Source: a virus
IMG/VR virus record: IMGVR_UViG_3300029954_000064
Coordinates: 1-28,199 of that record
Length of the DNA stretch: 28,199 nucleotides
Strand: one strand, 5' to 3'
Shown here: one piece after another, positions 7,701 through 14,068 of the stretch
Numbering within the stretch: the first letter of the stretch is position 1
Layout: every line of letters starts with the position of its first letter
Notes under the pieces: model-generated
The model's database searches: none
What the model was told of the DNA's origin: nothing
The model's input: the letters and a program-made list of their open reading frames with translations, nothing else
Program-made: the position numbers and the translations under genes

Positions 7701-9999
7701 CAAGGACGGAGGAACACCCGCCGAGTTCCCGAAGCAGGTCAAGATGGAGCACAAGATCGATGCGGTGACCGGCCAGGGTTACACCGCGCTCAGCGTGCCC
7801 GACCCGAAAAACCCGAATGATCGTGTCGTGCTCTGGGGCCAGACCTACGAAGACATCAACAAGCCGCCGAGGCCGCTGCATGTTGGCGGCAGCCTGTCCA
7901 GCGTGCGCAGCTACCAGGCCGAGCAGGCCCAGAAGCGCAAAAACAACGCCGGGGGCGGCACCGGCTCGTACAGTGACGCGCCCGGCCTCAACCACCACGA
8001 CAAGCGGCAGATCGACGACGCGATCAACAAGCTGAAATCGAGCGGCAAGCTGAAATCGACGCCGGCGGATGCGGCCGGAGACATCTCCTATCGCGACAAC
8101 GACGCGGGCGAGCAGCATTACGTCAACCTGTCGAACAGTTTCAAAAAGCACGTCCTGAACCAGATGGGCAACAAGCCGTCGGCTTTGCGTTCGCTCTACT
8201 CGGCACAGGGGCGTATTCTCACCAACCGTCAGACCTATGAGCTGCTGACCGGCTGGAAGACCGGCGGCCAGCAAGCCGCCCGCGGCATCTTCGACGACAA
8301 GCGGTTCGGGTCGACGACGGACAAGGAGGAGGTGTCGGACGCGCTGCAGTCCGAGATCACCAAATTCGCCGCCCGCGCGGCGACGGATCCAGTGCTGGCC
8401 AAGAACCTGCACCGCGCGATCGCCACCGTGGCGACGGCGAAGCAGCTGTCGACCGACAGCGTCAAGGCCTTGCACCAGCAGCTGGCTTCGGGTGCCGAGG
8501 CGACGGGTGCCGAGGCTTCGGGGGAGCCGCCGCCTTGGGAGGAAACGCGGCGCGGGTCTCGGGCACCGCCGCCGCTCCACGAGACCACGGAGCTGCCGGA
8601 CGGCTGGTCGCAGGAGGCGCTGGAGCGGAGCGCCGGTTTCATGGCCCGAAACCTGGACCACGCCGATCACCTCGTTCATATAGCCACCGACCACGCGGCT
8701 GTCATCGACATGGTCGATCGCATGGCGCGGGCGGTGCATGGTCTGCATCCCGACGAGGAAATCACCGTCCACGAGGGGACGAAGGCCGCCTACCAGACCC
8801 TGGTCGACATGGCCAGCGGCGGCGACGAAAACCGGGCCATGGCGATGGACGCCGTGCGCACGAACGACCTCAACTACTTTGCCGGGTCGCTGATGAGCAA
8901 CGCCCGCGCCGTGCTCGACGAGCGCGTCAAAGAAGCGGCGGTTCTGCTCGACGATTTCGACGCGCTGATGAAGACGTTCGAACCGCTGGCGAAAGACGGC
9001 CAAGGCAGCCTCGGCAGCACGGTGATCAAGGAAGGTGCGGAAGGGGCGGTCGATGCGGGCCTGGGGGTGGTGCGACGCAAGCTTGCCGCCGGCACCGCGC
9101 CACCACTGGCGTTCCTCAACCCGGTCCGGGTCGCCAACGAACTCGGCAGCAATCTCGCGGCGGATTCCGCGTGGATGATCGCCGGCAAGCTGGCGGAGAA
9201 ATTCATCCCCGGCGGCCAGGCGGCGGGGACCGCGCTGCAGCTCGGGACCGACGCCGCCGCAAGCCCCGGTTTCCGGGCCGGGCTCGGCAGCTTCATCGCT
9301 CGGGCACGATCGTTCCTGACGCCGGGCGGCATCGCCGGAGCGGCCTCGGCTGCCGTCGGTTCGGCGAAACAGGCGCTCACCTTGCGCAACGCGGCGATCC
9401 AGGGGACCAGCCTCGCCGCATCGGTGGGCGTTGGATACGCCGGTGGCGCGCTCGCCAACAGGGGTATCCAGGCCGCCTATGCGGCAGGCGGGAAGACCGC
9501 GCCCGCCTACGCCGCGCCGGAGGAGGCGCCTGGGCCGACCGTGGGGCGCCTGGGCGGCAACCTCGGCGGCAACATCGCCGGCATGGCGGCCGGGGCGGGT
9601 GTGGGGAAGCTCGTCGGCAAGACGGTCGGCGGCATCGGCGGTGACCTTCTCGGCCCGGTCGGTTCGGTGGTCGGCGGCGCGCTCGGCTCATGGGCCGGCG
9701 GGGAGGCCGGCAGCTATATCGGCAAGTATTTCGCCGGCTACGACGCACCCACCGCCCAGCGCGCGGCATCGCGCTACGTGGGCGGGGCGGCAGCAACGGC
9801 GCAGCGTCACGCGCCGGCGATCACCGCCATGCAGCCCGGTCGCGGCCCGCCAACCGCGTCCGCTCCGTCACCAGGGCTTGCTACCTATCAAGCCGCGCAG
9901 CAGCAGGCGTTGCGCAACGGATCGGCGCGCGCAGCACCTTCGGGTCTGGGCGGTCATGGCGGTGATCCCAACCACGACCAGCGCGGCCGCTTCGCGTGA
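4741..9999 (+). CDS. Giant (1752-aa) glycine-zipper / coiled-coil head-module protein, possible internal or ejection protein
   Basis: The ATG at 4741 follows a GAGGGGG run and lies 6 nt after the previous stop. The N-terminus (residues 30-82) resembles the modules of the protease: LGELKKVYQGAY, then KHPRGKAGEF at 73-82. Residues ~130-270 and 325-410 are Ala/Gly-rich, with NPNHDAKGRF at 376-385 followed by a glycine-zipper segment. Residues ~420-1000 are highly charged with Lys/Glu/Gln heptad-like stretches, probably coiled coil. About 1000-1430 is mixed alpha/beta-looking sequence with no motif I recognise. About 1500-1680 is a long run of small-residue, GxxxG-type segments, and the protein ends in DPNHDQRGRFA. 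Size, place in the head cluster and membrane-active-looking ends recall T7/P22 ejection proteins and large polyvalent phage proteins. This is inference from architecture; no catalytic domain is seen. Confidence 0.8.
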   Translation: MGRLTFTSGLISDLRQRVIAHNEAPGAAPTRLGELKKVYQGAYRGQNPGEHAMGAVDRHLEKLCKAEPFDAGKHPRGKAGEFSAKAVAEHVPADGGAHAALQDSSAGYNALTSDVIPERRNEMNYGFYRELGSTAAGLALIASLARGRPNGLVTRAAQGALGALGRQAFALPIDAAGSAVHYATRRLAPRLLTRAELSTAVRQSGEFGQKFGRGLGRLSTSGASFGVNAILDMAASKGSGKKTAALYRGLALAGLALPPAYVLNNELKDSPVDPQLVGRTLDAYSYRTIQKMVQAPEIVAAHQAMLAALRDDDALQKAGGLYSRYGKTLFATLAGAAGAAVGHVATRKAIARGLGAAASVAAGAVAGGEIGVHEGNPNHDAKGRFTSRGAGIAGAVVGGALAGGGALLALSRHNAGAFRTLGRKTIDEAAAAMRAARTEYPTGTPHGDLWAKRSTLVRERYEADEEHTAAQAALDAHGLDPAVHYQTLVRNEINGKIAGVLAAHDATSLPSTKASEKGADVWETVGDLRRRSSSTPASTQTAVQRAVERLSPADFERAVAGLPDKERALALSLFNGRGAQLAKVNEVITAHDRALKASQKKLDRLEAQQKKTRGVKTEASIKLSEAHQKGASVEEMAPLQATFDQAKAAHDAVYDEYGKHADLHAKLSDAGADIRSPITGDPLERPTEYALNTQKRKLASDAKRRAELHVDKRIAIARSEYVSDLIGRQNSDLAAHVLLGRRTGAIPRDAKAAARSFLDSEKALTQQQAILERALKKKTSAKADLDELRLIQKGFKPKDMSDADIQKLQDTAADIVRTDEEANVLVTNARTEHTKLRGARNKAAIAYQEAFDASGNAKEGKFRLPPWLPAELRDDLELISRTPRSAARALMAAPGAAAMKAFVTAVLGSDPTKKAVKDGGVAAATKAGNAINQSVRDTYAELFMRQEKDGKWVHSPGKIAIRAANSAALLDFGRESLAYAHDKVLGSKDGGTPAEFPKQVKMEHKIDAVTGQGYTALSVPDPKNPNDRVVLWGQTYEDINKPPRPLHVGGSLSSVRSYQAEQAQKRKNNAGGGTGSYSDAPGLNHHDKRQIDDAINKLKSSGKLKSTPADAAGDISYRDNDAGEQHYVNLSNSFKKHVLNQMGNKPSALRSLYSAQGRILTNRQTYELLTGWKTGGQQAARGIFDDKRFGSTTDKEEVSDALQSEITKFAARAATDPVLAKNLHRAIATVATAKQLSTDSVKALHQQLASGAEATGAEASGEPPPWEETRRGSRAPPPLHETTELPDGWSQEALERSAGFMARNLDHADHLVHIATDHAAVIDMVDRMARAVHGLHPDEEITVHEGTKAAYQTLVDMASGGDENRAMAMDAVRTNDLNYFAGSLMSNARAVLDERVKEAAVLLDDFDALMKTFEPLAKDGQGSLGSTVIKEGAEGAVDAGLGVVRRKLAAGTAPPLAFLNPVRVANELGSNLAADSAWMIAGKLAEKFIPGGQAAGTALQLGTDAAASPGFRAGLGSFIARARSFLTPGGIAGAASAAVGSAKQALTLRNAAIQGTSLAASVGVGYAGGALANRGIQAAYAAGGKTAPAYAAPEEAPGPTVGRLGGNLGGNIAGMAAGAGVGKLVGKTVGGIGGDLLGPVGSVVGGALGSWAGGEAGSYIGKYFAGYDAPTAQRAASRYVGGAAATAQRHAPAITAMQPGRGPPTASAPSPGLATYQAAQQQALRNGSARAAPSGLGGHGGDPNHDQRGRFA

Positions 10000-10205
10000 G
10001 CGCGACGTTCAGCAGCCCGTCATCGCCGACCACCGGACTCGCCGCCTATCCGATCGAGAAGCCGGTGCTGAACCTCTACCCCGGCCCGAATCTCGGGGAA
10101 TCGCGCATCACGAAGCTCCGCCGCCTGCTCGCCGCAAGACGAAGCGCGCGCCGGGGACCAAGCAATGCCCATGACGGTCGGCAGATGAGGAAGGGTAACT
10201 CTCAG
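9996..10205 (+). other. In-frame upstream extension of the scaffold-like gene (alternative GTG start)
   Basis: The scaffold frame stays open back to a GTG at 9996 that overlaps the stop of the giant gene (GTGA), the same overlap used at 3001. Codons up to about 10130 look normal for this genome and encode a plausible peptide (ending ITKLRRLLAARRSARRG), after which usage becomes atypical. No ribosome binding site precedes 9996, whereas the ATG at 10206 has AGGAAGG. Either a 70-residue N-terminal extension, a dual start, or the relic of a small separate gene. Confidence 0.4.
10153..10163 (+). promoter_or_regulatory. Leader element GGGGACCAAGC, copy A (before scaffold-like gene)
   Basis: The core GGGACCAA lies 45 nt before the ATG at 10206. 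It is one of only four occurrences in the window on either strand, all in gene leaders. Function unknown: promoter part, activator site or mRNA element are all possible. Confidence 0.5.
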
Positions 10206-11519
10206 ATGCCGACGATGACCGACACCATCGAGGAAATGGTCAGCCTGCTGTCGAAATCGGTGGCCGACATCGTCACCGCGGCACCGGTCGATCGCGACGA
10301 GCTGCTGAAGAAGAGTTTTGGCGAGTTCCAGGAGATGCTGGTCGCCACCACCGAGGACGAGCTCGGCAAACTCGCCGAAGAGGTCGAGGCCACCTCCAAC
10401 GAGGAGGAACTCTACAAAGGTCTGGGTGCGGTCGGGCGTGTCGCCAACCTGATCGGCATGGTGGCAAGCCAGGTGCAGCGCATCAAGGACGGCAAGGACT
10501 ATTCGTCCGACACGAACGAGGCGGACCCGGCCTCCGAGGAGGTCGCCGACCTGCTCGACCACATGGTTGCCGTCGGTGGTCTGGCCCTGCGCGCCGCCGT
10601 CAACGAGCACGTCGACTTCCCCGAGGAAGGCGAGGAGTTCGAGAAGGGGATGACCTATGTCAGCGTGCCCTTGCTGAAGGGCGGCGAGCTCACGCTGAAG
10701 ACAGCGCTCCCGGAGGAGCTGTCGAAGTTCATCACCGACCCCGACGACATCGACGCCGCGCGCGTCCAGAGCGGCTCGGCGATGCTGATCGCGGCCGGGA
10801 TCAGCGAGCAGCAGCTGGTCAAGGCGCTGGGCTTCGACAACGAACTGCAGAAGGCCGGATCCCCGTTCCCGCCGAAGAAGAAGCCGGCCGCGCCATCCGA
10901 CACCGATTCCGGGCCGTCCAATCCCGACAGCGACGCGGCGACCGACCCGGCCGCCGCCGATCCGACCGCCGGCGGCTCGCCCGACCCGGCCAACGATCCC
11001 TCCCAGGCGCCCGACCCGTCGATGGGCGGGGGCCAGATGCCCGGGACCGACGACCAGGGCGACGATCCGCTCACGGTTGCCGGCCAGCTCGCCGCGGCGC
11101 TGCTGATCCAGATCAACCACATCCAGGAGATCATCCAGGGGACGACGGATCCGAGCATGAACGATCCGACCGCGCCGCAGGCCAGCCTGGCGCCTGCTGC
11201 CCCGTCGGGCATGATGGGCAAGCGTGCGCCGACGATCGACGAGGAGACGTTGCAGAAGATGGTCGACGCCCGGGTCGAGCAGGAACTGTCGTCGTTGCGT
11301 CCGCAGCTCGAAAAGATGCTCGGCCAACCGATGCCAGGCCGGGCGGTGATCGGCGCGGCTGCGACGCCGGCTTCGCTGAAGGCGGCCGATACCGTCTTCG
11401 CGCCGATCGACGACGATCTGTCGGAGGAAGCGCTGGCGAAGATGAGCCCGGAGGACCGTTTCCTGGTGATGACCAAGGCCGCCTTCCGCCGCCCGGTGTC
11501 GATCGGCGCGATAGGCTGA
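10206..11519 (+). CDS. Putative capsid scaffolding protein (acidic)
   Basis: 437 residues from the ATG at 10206, chosen because AGGAAGG lies 11 nt upstream and the leader element GGGGACCAAGC lies between it and the previous gene; a GTG at 9996 would add 70 residues. The protein is strongly acidic. Residues 1-180 are helical and Glu-rich (TTEDELGKLAEEVEATSNEE). Residues ~220-290 are a Pro/Asp/Ser/Gly-rich disordered linker. The C-terminal part has a helical stretch (IDEETLQKMVDARVEQEL) and ends in KAAFRRPVSIGAIG. No enzyme motif is visible. An acidic helical protein between the prohead protease and the major capsid gene is the usual place and character of a scaffold, which the protease would degrade. 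The call rests on position and composition, not on a recognised family. Confidence 0.6.
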   Translation: MPTMTDTIEEMVSLLSKSVADIVTAAPVDRDELLKKSFGEFQEMLVATTEDELGKLAEEVEATSNEEELYKGLGAVGRVANLIGMVASQVQRIKDGKDYSSDTNEADPASEEVADLLDHMVAVGGLALRAAVNEHVDFPEEGEEFEKGMTYVSVPLLKGGELTLKTALPEELSKFITDPDDIDAARVQSGSAMLIAAGISEQQLVKALGFDNELQKAGSPFPPKKKPAAPSDTDSGPSNPDSDAATDPAAADPTAGGSPDPANDPSQAPDPSMGGGQMPGTDDQGDDPLTVAGQLAAALLIQINHIQEIIQGTTDPSMNDPTAPQASLAPAAPSGMMGKRAPTIDEETLQKMVDARVEQELSSLRPQLEKMLGQPMPGRAVIGAAATPASLKAADTVFAPIDDDLSEEALAKMSPEDRFLVMTKAAFRRPVSIGAIG

Positions 11520-11523
11520 TCCG

Positions 11524-11826
11524 GTGCGTCAGCTTCCCACCATCCTGGCTTTTCTTCTGCTGAACGCCGGGCCGGCCATGGCGCAGGTCGGCACCTCGCG
11601 ATCAGAGCCCCAGCCGCCGCCCCAGAAGCAGGCGCCGCCGCCGGCGCCGAACCTGCTGCTGCCGCCTGGGACCATTCCGGTGCCGGAGCAGACGGCGCTG
11701 ATGCTGATGGTCTATCTGTCGGACCGGCCCGGCACGGCCGCGCAGCTGAAGCTGGAGCTGCAGACGGCCGCCGCGCGTCAGCAGCAGAGCCCGGCCGCAT
11801 GTCCGGTGACGCCTGCGAAGCCATGA
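11524..11826 (+). CDS. Small secreted proline-rich protein with Sec signal peptide
   Basis: 100 residues from a GTG 4 nt after the scaffold stop. Residues 1-20 are a textbook signal peptide: Arg2, hydrophobic core LPTILAFLLL, and AMA before Q21 as a signal peptidase I site. There is no lipobox cysteine. The mature part opens with a Pro/Gln-rich stretch (EPQPPPQKQAPPPAPN), followed by a short helical region (LMLMVYLSDRPGTAAQLKLE). It overlaps the next gene by ATGA. An exported protein inside a head operon is unexpected. It could act on the envelope (spanin-like, superinfection exclusion) but has no matching motif; function unknown. Confidence 0.65.
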   Translation: MRQLPTILAFLLLNAGPAMAQVGTSRSEPQPPPQKQAPPPAPNLLLPPGTIPVPEQTALMLMVYLSDRPGTAAQLKLELQTAAARQQQSPAACPVTPAKP

Positions 11827-12137
11827 CGCGGCAAATCACCACACGCCCCCATCCAAGGGGCCGCCTTGACTGGGACAATGGCCTGCAAGACCGCCTGGTC
11901 GCCCTTGCTGCCGTGCCCGGGGCCTCGTGGGATGCGATCTCGTTTGCCCTGGGGATATCGCGCAACGCCGCGATAGCGCGGGCCGCCGAAACCAATGTGG
12001 TACGGACGCGGGCTCCGAGGGCGTCCCCCCTGTTGCGGCTGCGTGGGCGCGAAGCCTATCCCGCCGGCGCCCCGGAGACCTGGGGTCTGCTGGTGGCTGG
12101 AACCTGCATGGCGGGCGAGTCGTGGCCAGGGAAGTGA
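11823..12137 (+). CDS. Small helix-turn-helix protein, GcrA-like
   Basis: 104 residues; the ATG at 11823 overlaps the previous stop (ATGA). Residues ~20-55 read as an HTH: DRLVALAAVPGASWDAISFA, then LGISRNAAIARAAE. The recognition helix pattern SRNAAIARA resembles the TRNAVIGKV helix of GcrA-type regulators of alphaproteobacteria. The C-terminal part (PAGAPETWGLLVAGT) is not the GcrA C-terminus. A DNA-binding role, in late-gene control or packaging, is likely; a small-terminase-like function cannot be excluded. The GcrA relation is tentative. Confidence 0.6.
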   Translation: MTRQITTRPHPRGRLDWDNGLQDRLVALAAVPGASWDAISFALGISRNAAIARAAETNVVRTRAPRASPLLRLRGREAYPAGAPETWGLLVAGTCMAGESWPGK

Positions 12138-12265
12138 GCGAGGACGAGGTCGCGGCTCAGCTGCGCAATGTGCGTTTTTCGCAAATTGCCTTCGGCCACG
12201 CAGTCTCCTCGGTCATGGGAGCAGAAGAGGGATTTGAACCCTCGACCTTCAGGTTATGGGCCTGA
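12134..12265 (+). pseudogene. Possible short coupled ORF running into the antisense tRNA
   Basis: A GTG at 12134 overlaps the HTH gene stop (GTGA, the style used elsewhere here) and opens a 43-codon frame. The first ~27 residues (SEDEVAAQLRNVRFSQIAFG...) are protein-like, but the remainder is simply the complement of the tRNA. It could be the remnant of a gene cut by tRNA acquisition, or chance. Confidence 0.25.
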
Positions 12266-12292
12266 CGAGCTACCGGACTGCTCCATTCTGCC
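12216..12292 (-). tRNA. tRNA-Met (CAT), initiator-like, C33 variant
   Basis: The reverse complement folds as a 77-nt cloverleaf with encoded CCA. The acceptor arm is GGCAGAA/TTCTGCT, with G1:U72 as the first pair and discriminator C73. The D stem is GAGC/GCTC with A11:U24, an initiator hallmark, and the D arm nearly matches bacterial tRNA-fMet (GGAGCAGTCCGGTAGCTCG). The anticodon arm is TCAGG-CCCATAA-CCTGA, giving anticodon CAT. The T arm is GAGGG-TTCAAAT-CCCTC. Departures from canonical fMet are the A29:U41 pair in place of one G:C of the three-G:C block, and C33 instead of U33. It is the only feature on the minus strand. A -10-like AT-rich stretch lies at about 12310-12318, but I cannot define a promoter. 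Confidence 0.9.
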
Positions 12293-12371
12293 TCCCCACA
12301 GCTAGCGACGTTATTTGAGCCCGGCAACCGGTTTCTGTTGACGGGGGGACCAGACGGTTCGCCGAACAGAG

Positions 12372-12383
12372 CCCGGCGCCGGG
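12372..12383. repeat. Perfect 12-bp palindrome in capsid leader
   Basis: CCCGGCGCCGGG reads identically on both strands. It could be a protein-binding dyad; as a hairpin it lacks a loop and a T tract, so it is a poor terminator. In GC-rich DNA, chance is a real alternative. Confidence 0.3.
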
Positions 12384-12428
12384 TGCCAACCCTGCGCCGG
12401 TAGGCTCGTCACTCCCCGCATGAGCTCC

Positions 12429-12437
12429 GGGACCAAG
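12429..12437 (+). promoter_or_regulatory. Leader element GGGACCAAG, copy B (before major capsid gene)
   Basis: Lies 50 nt before the ATG at 12488. The capsid start has no good ribosome binding site, so this leader may matter for its expression. Confidence 0.5.
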
Positions 12438-12487
12438 GCCGGTCTTTGCCGCACGGCCGCGGCCATGAGTTGCGCGAGCAACACCCT

Positions 12488-13990
12488 ATGTCCGGTTCCA
12501 TCAACAACACGCTGGACCTGCTCAAGCAGTGTCTGGCCAAGGCGGCTGATCCAGCCGAGCTGGCCAAAGCCGCCACCTTCACGCAGTCGACCGTCGCCAC
12601 CGTAGGACTCCAAACCTACGACCTTGAAGCGCCGGCCAAAAATCTGTATCCTGTGCTGACACCACTTCGCAACAGGATACCACGAGTCTCAGGAAAGGGA
12701 GGAATCCAAGCAAATTGGAAAGCCGTGGTAGGTCTCGACGCGATCTACCAGTTCGCCGGTGTCATGGAAGGTCGCCGCGGCGCCCTGATGACCCAGCAGA
12801 CCGCCGAATACTTCGCGGCCTACCGGACCATCGGCCGTGAATCCTCGGTCACCTACGAGGCGGATTTCGCGGCCGAGGGCTTCGACGACCTCCGCGCGCG
12901 TGCGGTGAACGGCCTGCTCCAGCAGGTCATGCTCGACGAGGAGAAGATCATCCTTGGCGGCAACACCTCGCTCTCGCTCGGCGTCACGCCGACGCCCACG
13001 CTCGCCATCGCAACCGTCAACGGGTTCATCCCGGCGACCACCACGGTCTCCGTGATCTGTGTCGCGCTGACCACCGAGGGCGGCTTGCGTTCGACGCTTC
13101 TGACCGGTCTGGCCGGCATTCTGACGGTGACCCCGACCGACGGTCAGGGTTCCTTCACCACCTCCGGGGGGTCGGCGCAGAAATCCGCCAACGCCACCGG
13201 AGCGACCGGCGGCGGCACCGCGACCAACTCGGTCCTCGCCTCGGTCACCCCGGTGCGCGGGGCGATGTCCTATGGCTGGTACTGGGGCGCGGTCGGCAAC
13301 GAGACGCTGGGCGCGATCACCAACACCAGCCAGGTGCTGATCACCACCGCCGCCGGCACCGGCACCCAGACGGCCGCCGCGATGCCGACCTCGGACAACT
13401 CGAAGTCCTCGCTGGTCTTCGACGGCCTGCTGACCATCGCCTCCAACCCCGCCTTCGGCTCCTATTATCTGTCCCAGACCCCCGGTCTCGGCCTGACACC
13501 GGACGGAATCGGCGGCATCGTCGAGTTCGACATCGTCCTAAAATACTTCTGGGATGTCCTGCGGTTGTCTCCGTCTAAAATAATAATCAGCTCGCAGGAG
13601 ATGATTAACATAAGGAAAAAAATCCTGGGAGTCGGGGCCCAGGCGGCGATGACCCGCTTCGTGTTCAACGTCCAGCAGGGCCAGATCACCGGCGGCGGGA
13701 TGCCGAAAGGCTATCTGAACCCGTTCGCGGCCGGGAATGGCCCGGCGGAACTGCCCTTCGAGCTGCATCCGAACATGCCGGCAGGCACCGTCCTGTTCGA
13801 CACCGACGACGTGCCGTATCCAATGAATAACATCGGAAACATCAAGCAACTCCGGTGCCGGCGCGATTACTATCAAATAGAATGGCCCAAAAGGACACGC
13901 CAATACGAATACGGCCTCTATTCAGACGAAGTCCTTCAACACTATTTCCCGCCAGCGATGGGAATACTGACCAATCTCGCGAATATCTAA
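12488..13990 (+). CDS. Major capsid protein
   Basis: 500 residues from the ATG at 12488. A TTG at 12446 in the same frame has AAGG 7 nt upstream but would add an unlikely 14-residue leader. HK97-fold features are inferred from layout: a helical N-terminal region (residues ~1-45), a conserved-looking stretch with NLYPVLTPLRNRIPRVSGKG, VTYEADFAAEGFDDLRARAV and a long helix before LDEEKIILGGN, and a C-terminal core (SPSKIIISSQEMINIRKKIL ... ending MGILTNLANI). Residues ~165-300 are Gly/Ala/Thr/Ser-rich beta-looking sequence (VTPVRGAMSYGWYWGAVGN), probably an inserted surface domain. Codon use is patchy: about 12600-12735, 13536-13635 and 13810-13990 use AT-rich codons including at least six ATA, while the rest is GC-rich. 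Position after protease and scaffold and before the connectors supports the call. Confidence 0.85.
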   Translation: MSGSINNTLDLLKQCLAKAADPAELAKAATFTQSTVATVGLQTYDLEAPAKNLYPVLTPLRNRIPRVSGKGGIQANWKAVVGLDAIYQFAGVMEGRRGALMTQQTAEYFAAYRTIGRESSVTYEADFAAEGFDDLRARAVNGLLQQVMLDEEKIILGGNTSLSLGVTPTPTLAIATVNGFIPATTTVSVICVALTTEGGLRSTLLTGLAGILTVTPTDGQGSFTTSGGSAQKSANATGATGGGTATNSVLASVTPVRGAMSYGWYWGAVGNETLGAITNTSQVLITTAAGTGTQTAAAMPTSDNSKSSLVFDGLLTIASNPAFGSYYLSQTPGLGLTPDGIGGIVEFDIVLKYFWDVLRLSPSKIIISSQEMINIRKKILGVGAQAAMTRFVFNVQQGQITGGGMPKGYLNPFAAGNGPAELPFELHPNMPAGTVLFDTDDVPYPMNNIGNIKQLRCRRDYYQIEWPKRTRQYEYGLYSDEVLQHYFPPAMGILTNLANI

Positions 13991-14046
13991 GCCCAGCGAG
14001 AGGGCTGAATACTTGGCGGGGGGAGAAATCTTCCCGCCATTACTTT
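13990..14046 (+). terminator. Tandem hairpins after the major capsid gene
   Basis: Two stem-loops follow the capsid stop: AGCCC/GGGCT (13990-13994 with 14002-14006), then GGCGGG/CCCGCC (14015-14020 with 14033-14038), extendable by two G:U pairs. ATTACTTTGTC follows, a weak T-rich run. It may be a leaky terminator or a 3' stabilising structure for the capsid mRNA, raising its level relative to downstream genes. Confidence 0.5.
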
Positions 14047-14068
14047 GTCTGGCGTGTCATGTTGCCGC

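Larger units (their letters stand above)
12293..12487. other. Non-coding leader between tRNA and major capsid gene
   Basis: No gene is seen. It holds a TTGACG hexamer on the + strand (12338-12343) that could be a -35 box, though no good -10 follows at 17 nt; a perfect 12-bp palindrome CCCGGCGCCGGG (12372-12383); a weaker look-alike of the leader element (GGGGGACCAG, around 12344); and the true element copy B. The leader could carry the capsid gene's own expression signals and, on the other strand, the tRNA promoter. Confidence 0.5.

Noticed and set aside
5350-9003. Long minus-strand open frames (629 and 553 codons) opposite the giant gene
   Set aside because: They are high-GC shadows: Arg/Gly/Val/Leu-rich translations without domains, no ribosome binding sites, and the + strand frame has consistent protein features.
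9405-9420. GGGGACCAG inside the giant gene as a further leader element
   Set aside because: It lacks the AA ending shared by the four leader copies and is in coding sequence; similar partial matches at 12344, 19613 and 24119 were also set aside.
11927-12265. A 112-codon + strand frame overlapping the HTH gene and tRNA
   Set aside because: It overlaps the HTH gene in another frame, and its last part is the antisense of a tRNA (the familiar FEPSTFR translation). Only the short coupled start at 12134 was kept as a weak candidate.
12338-12370. Sigma-70 promoter from TTGACG at 12338
   Set aside because: No acceptable -10 hexamer at 16-18 nt spacing; mentioned only as a possible -35 box.
12446-12487. 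TTG start at 12446 for the major capsid protein
   Set aside because: It has an AAGG upstream, but the extra 14 residues are His/Arg-rich and unlike a capsid N-terminus; the ATG at 12488 gives a natural helical start.
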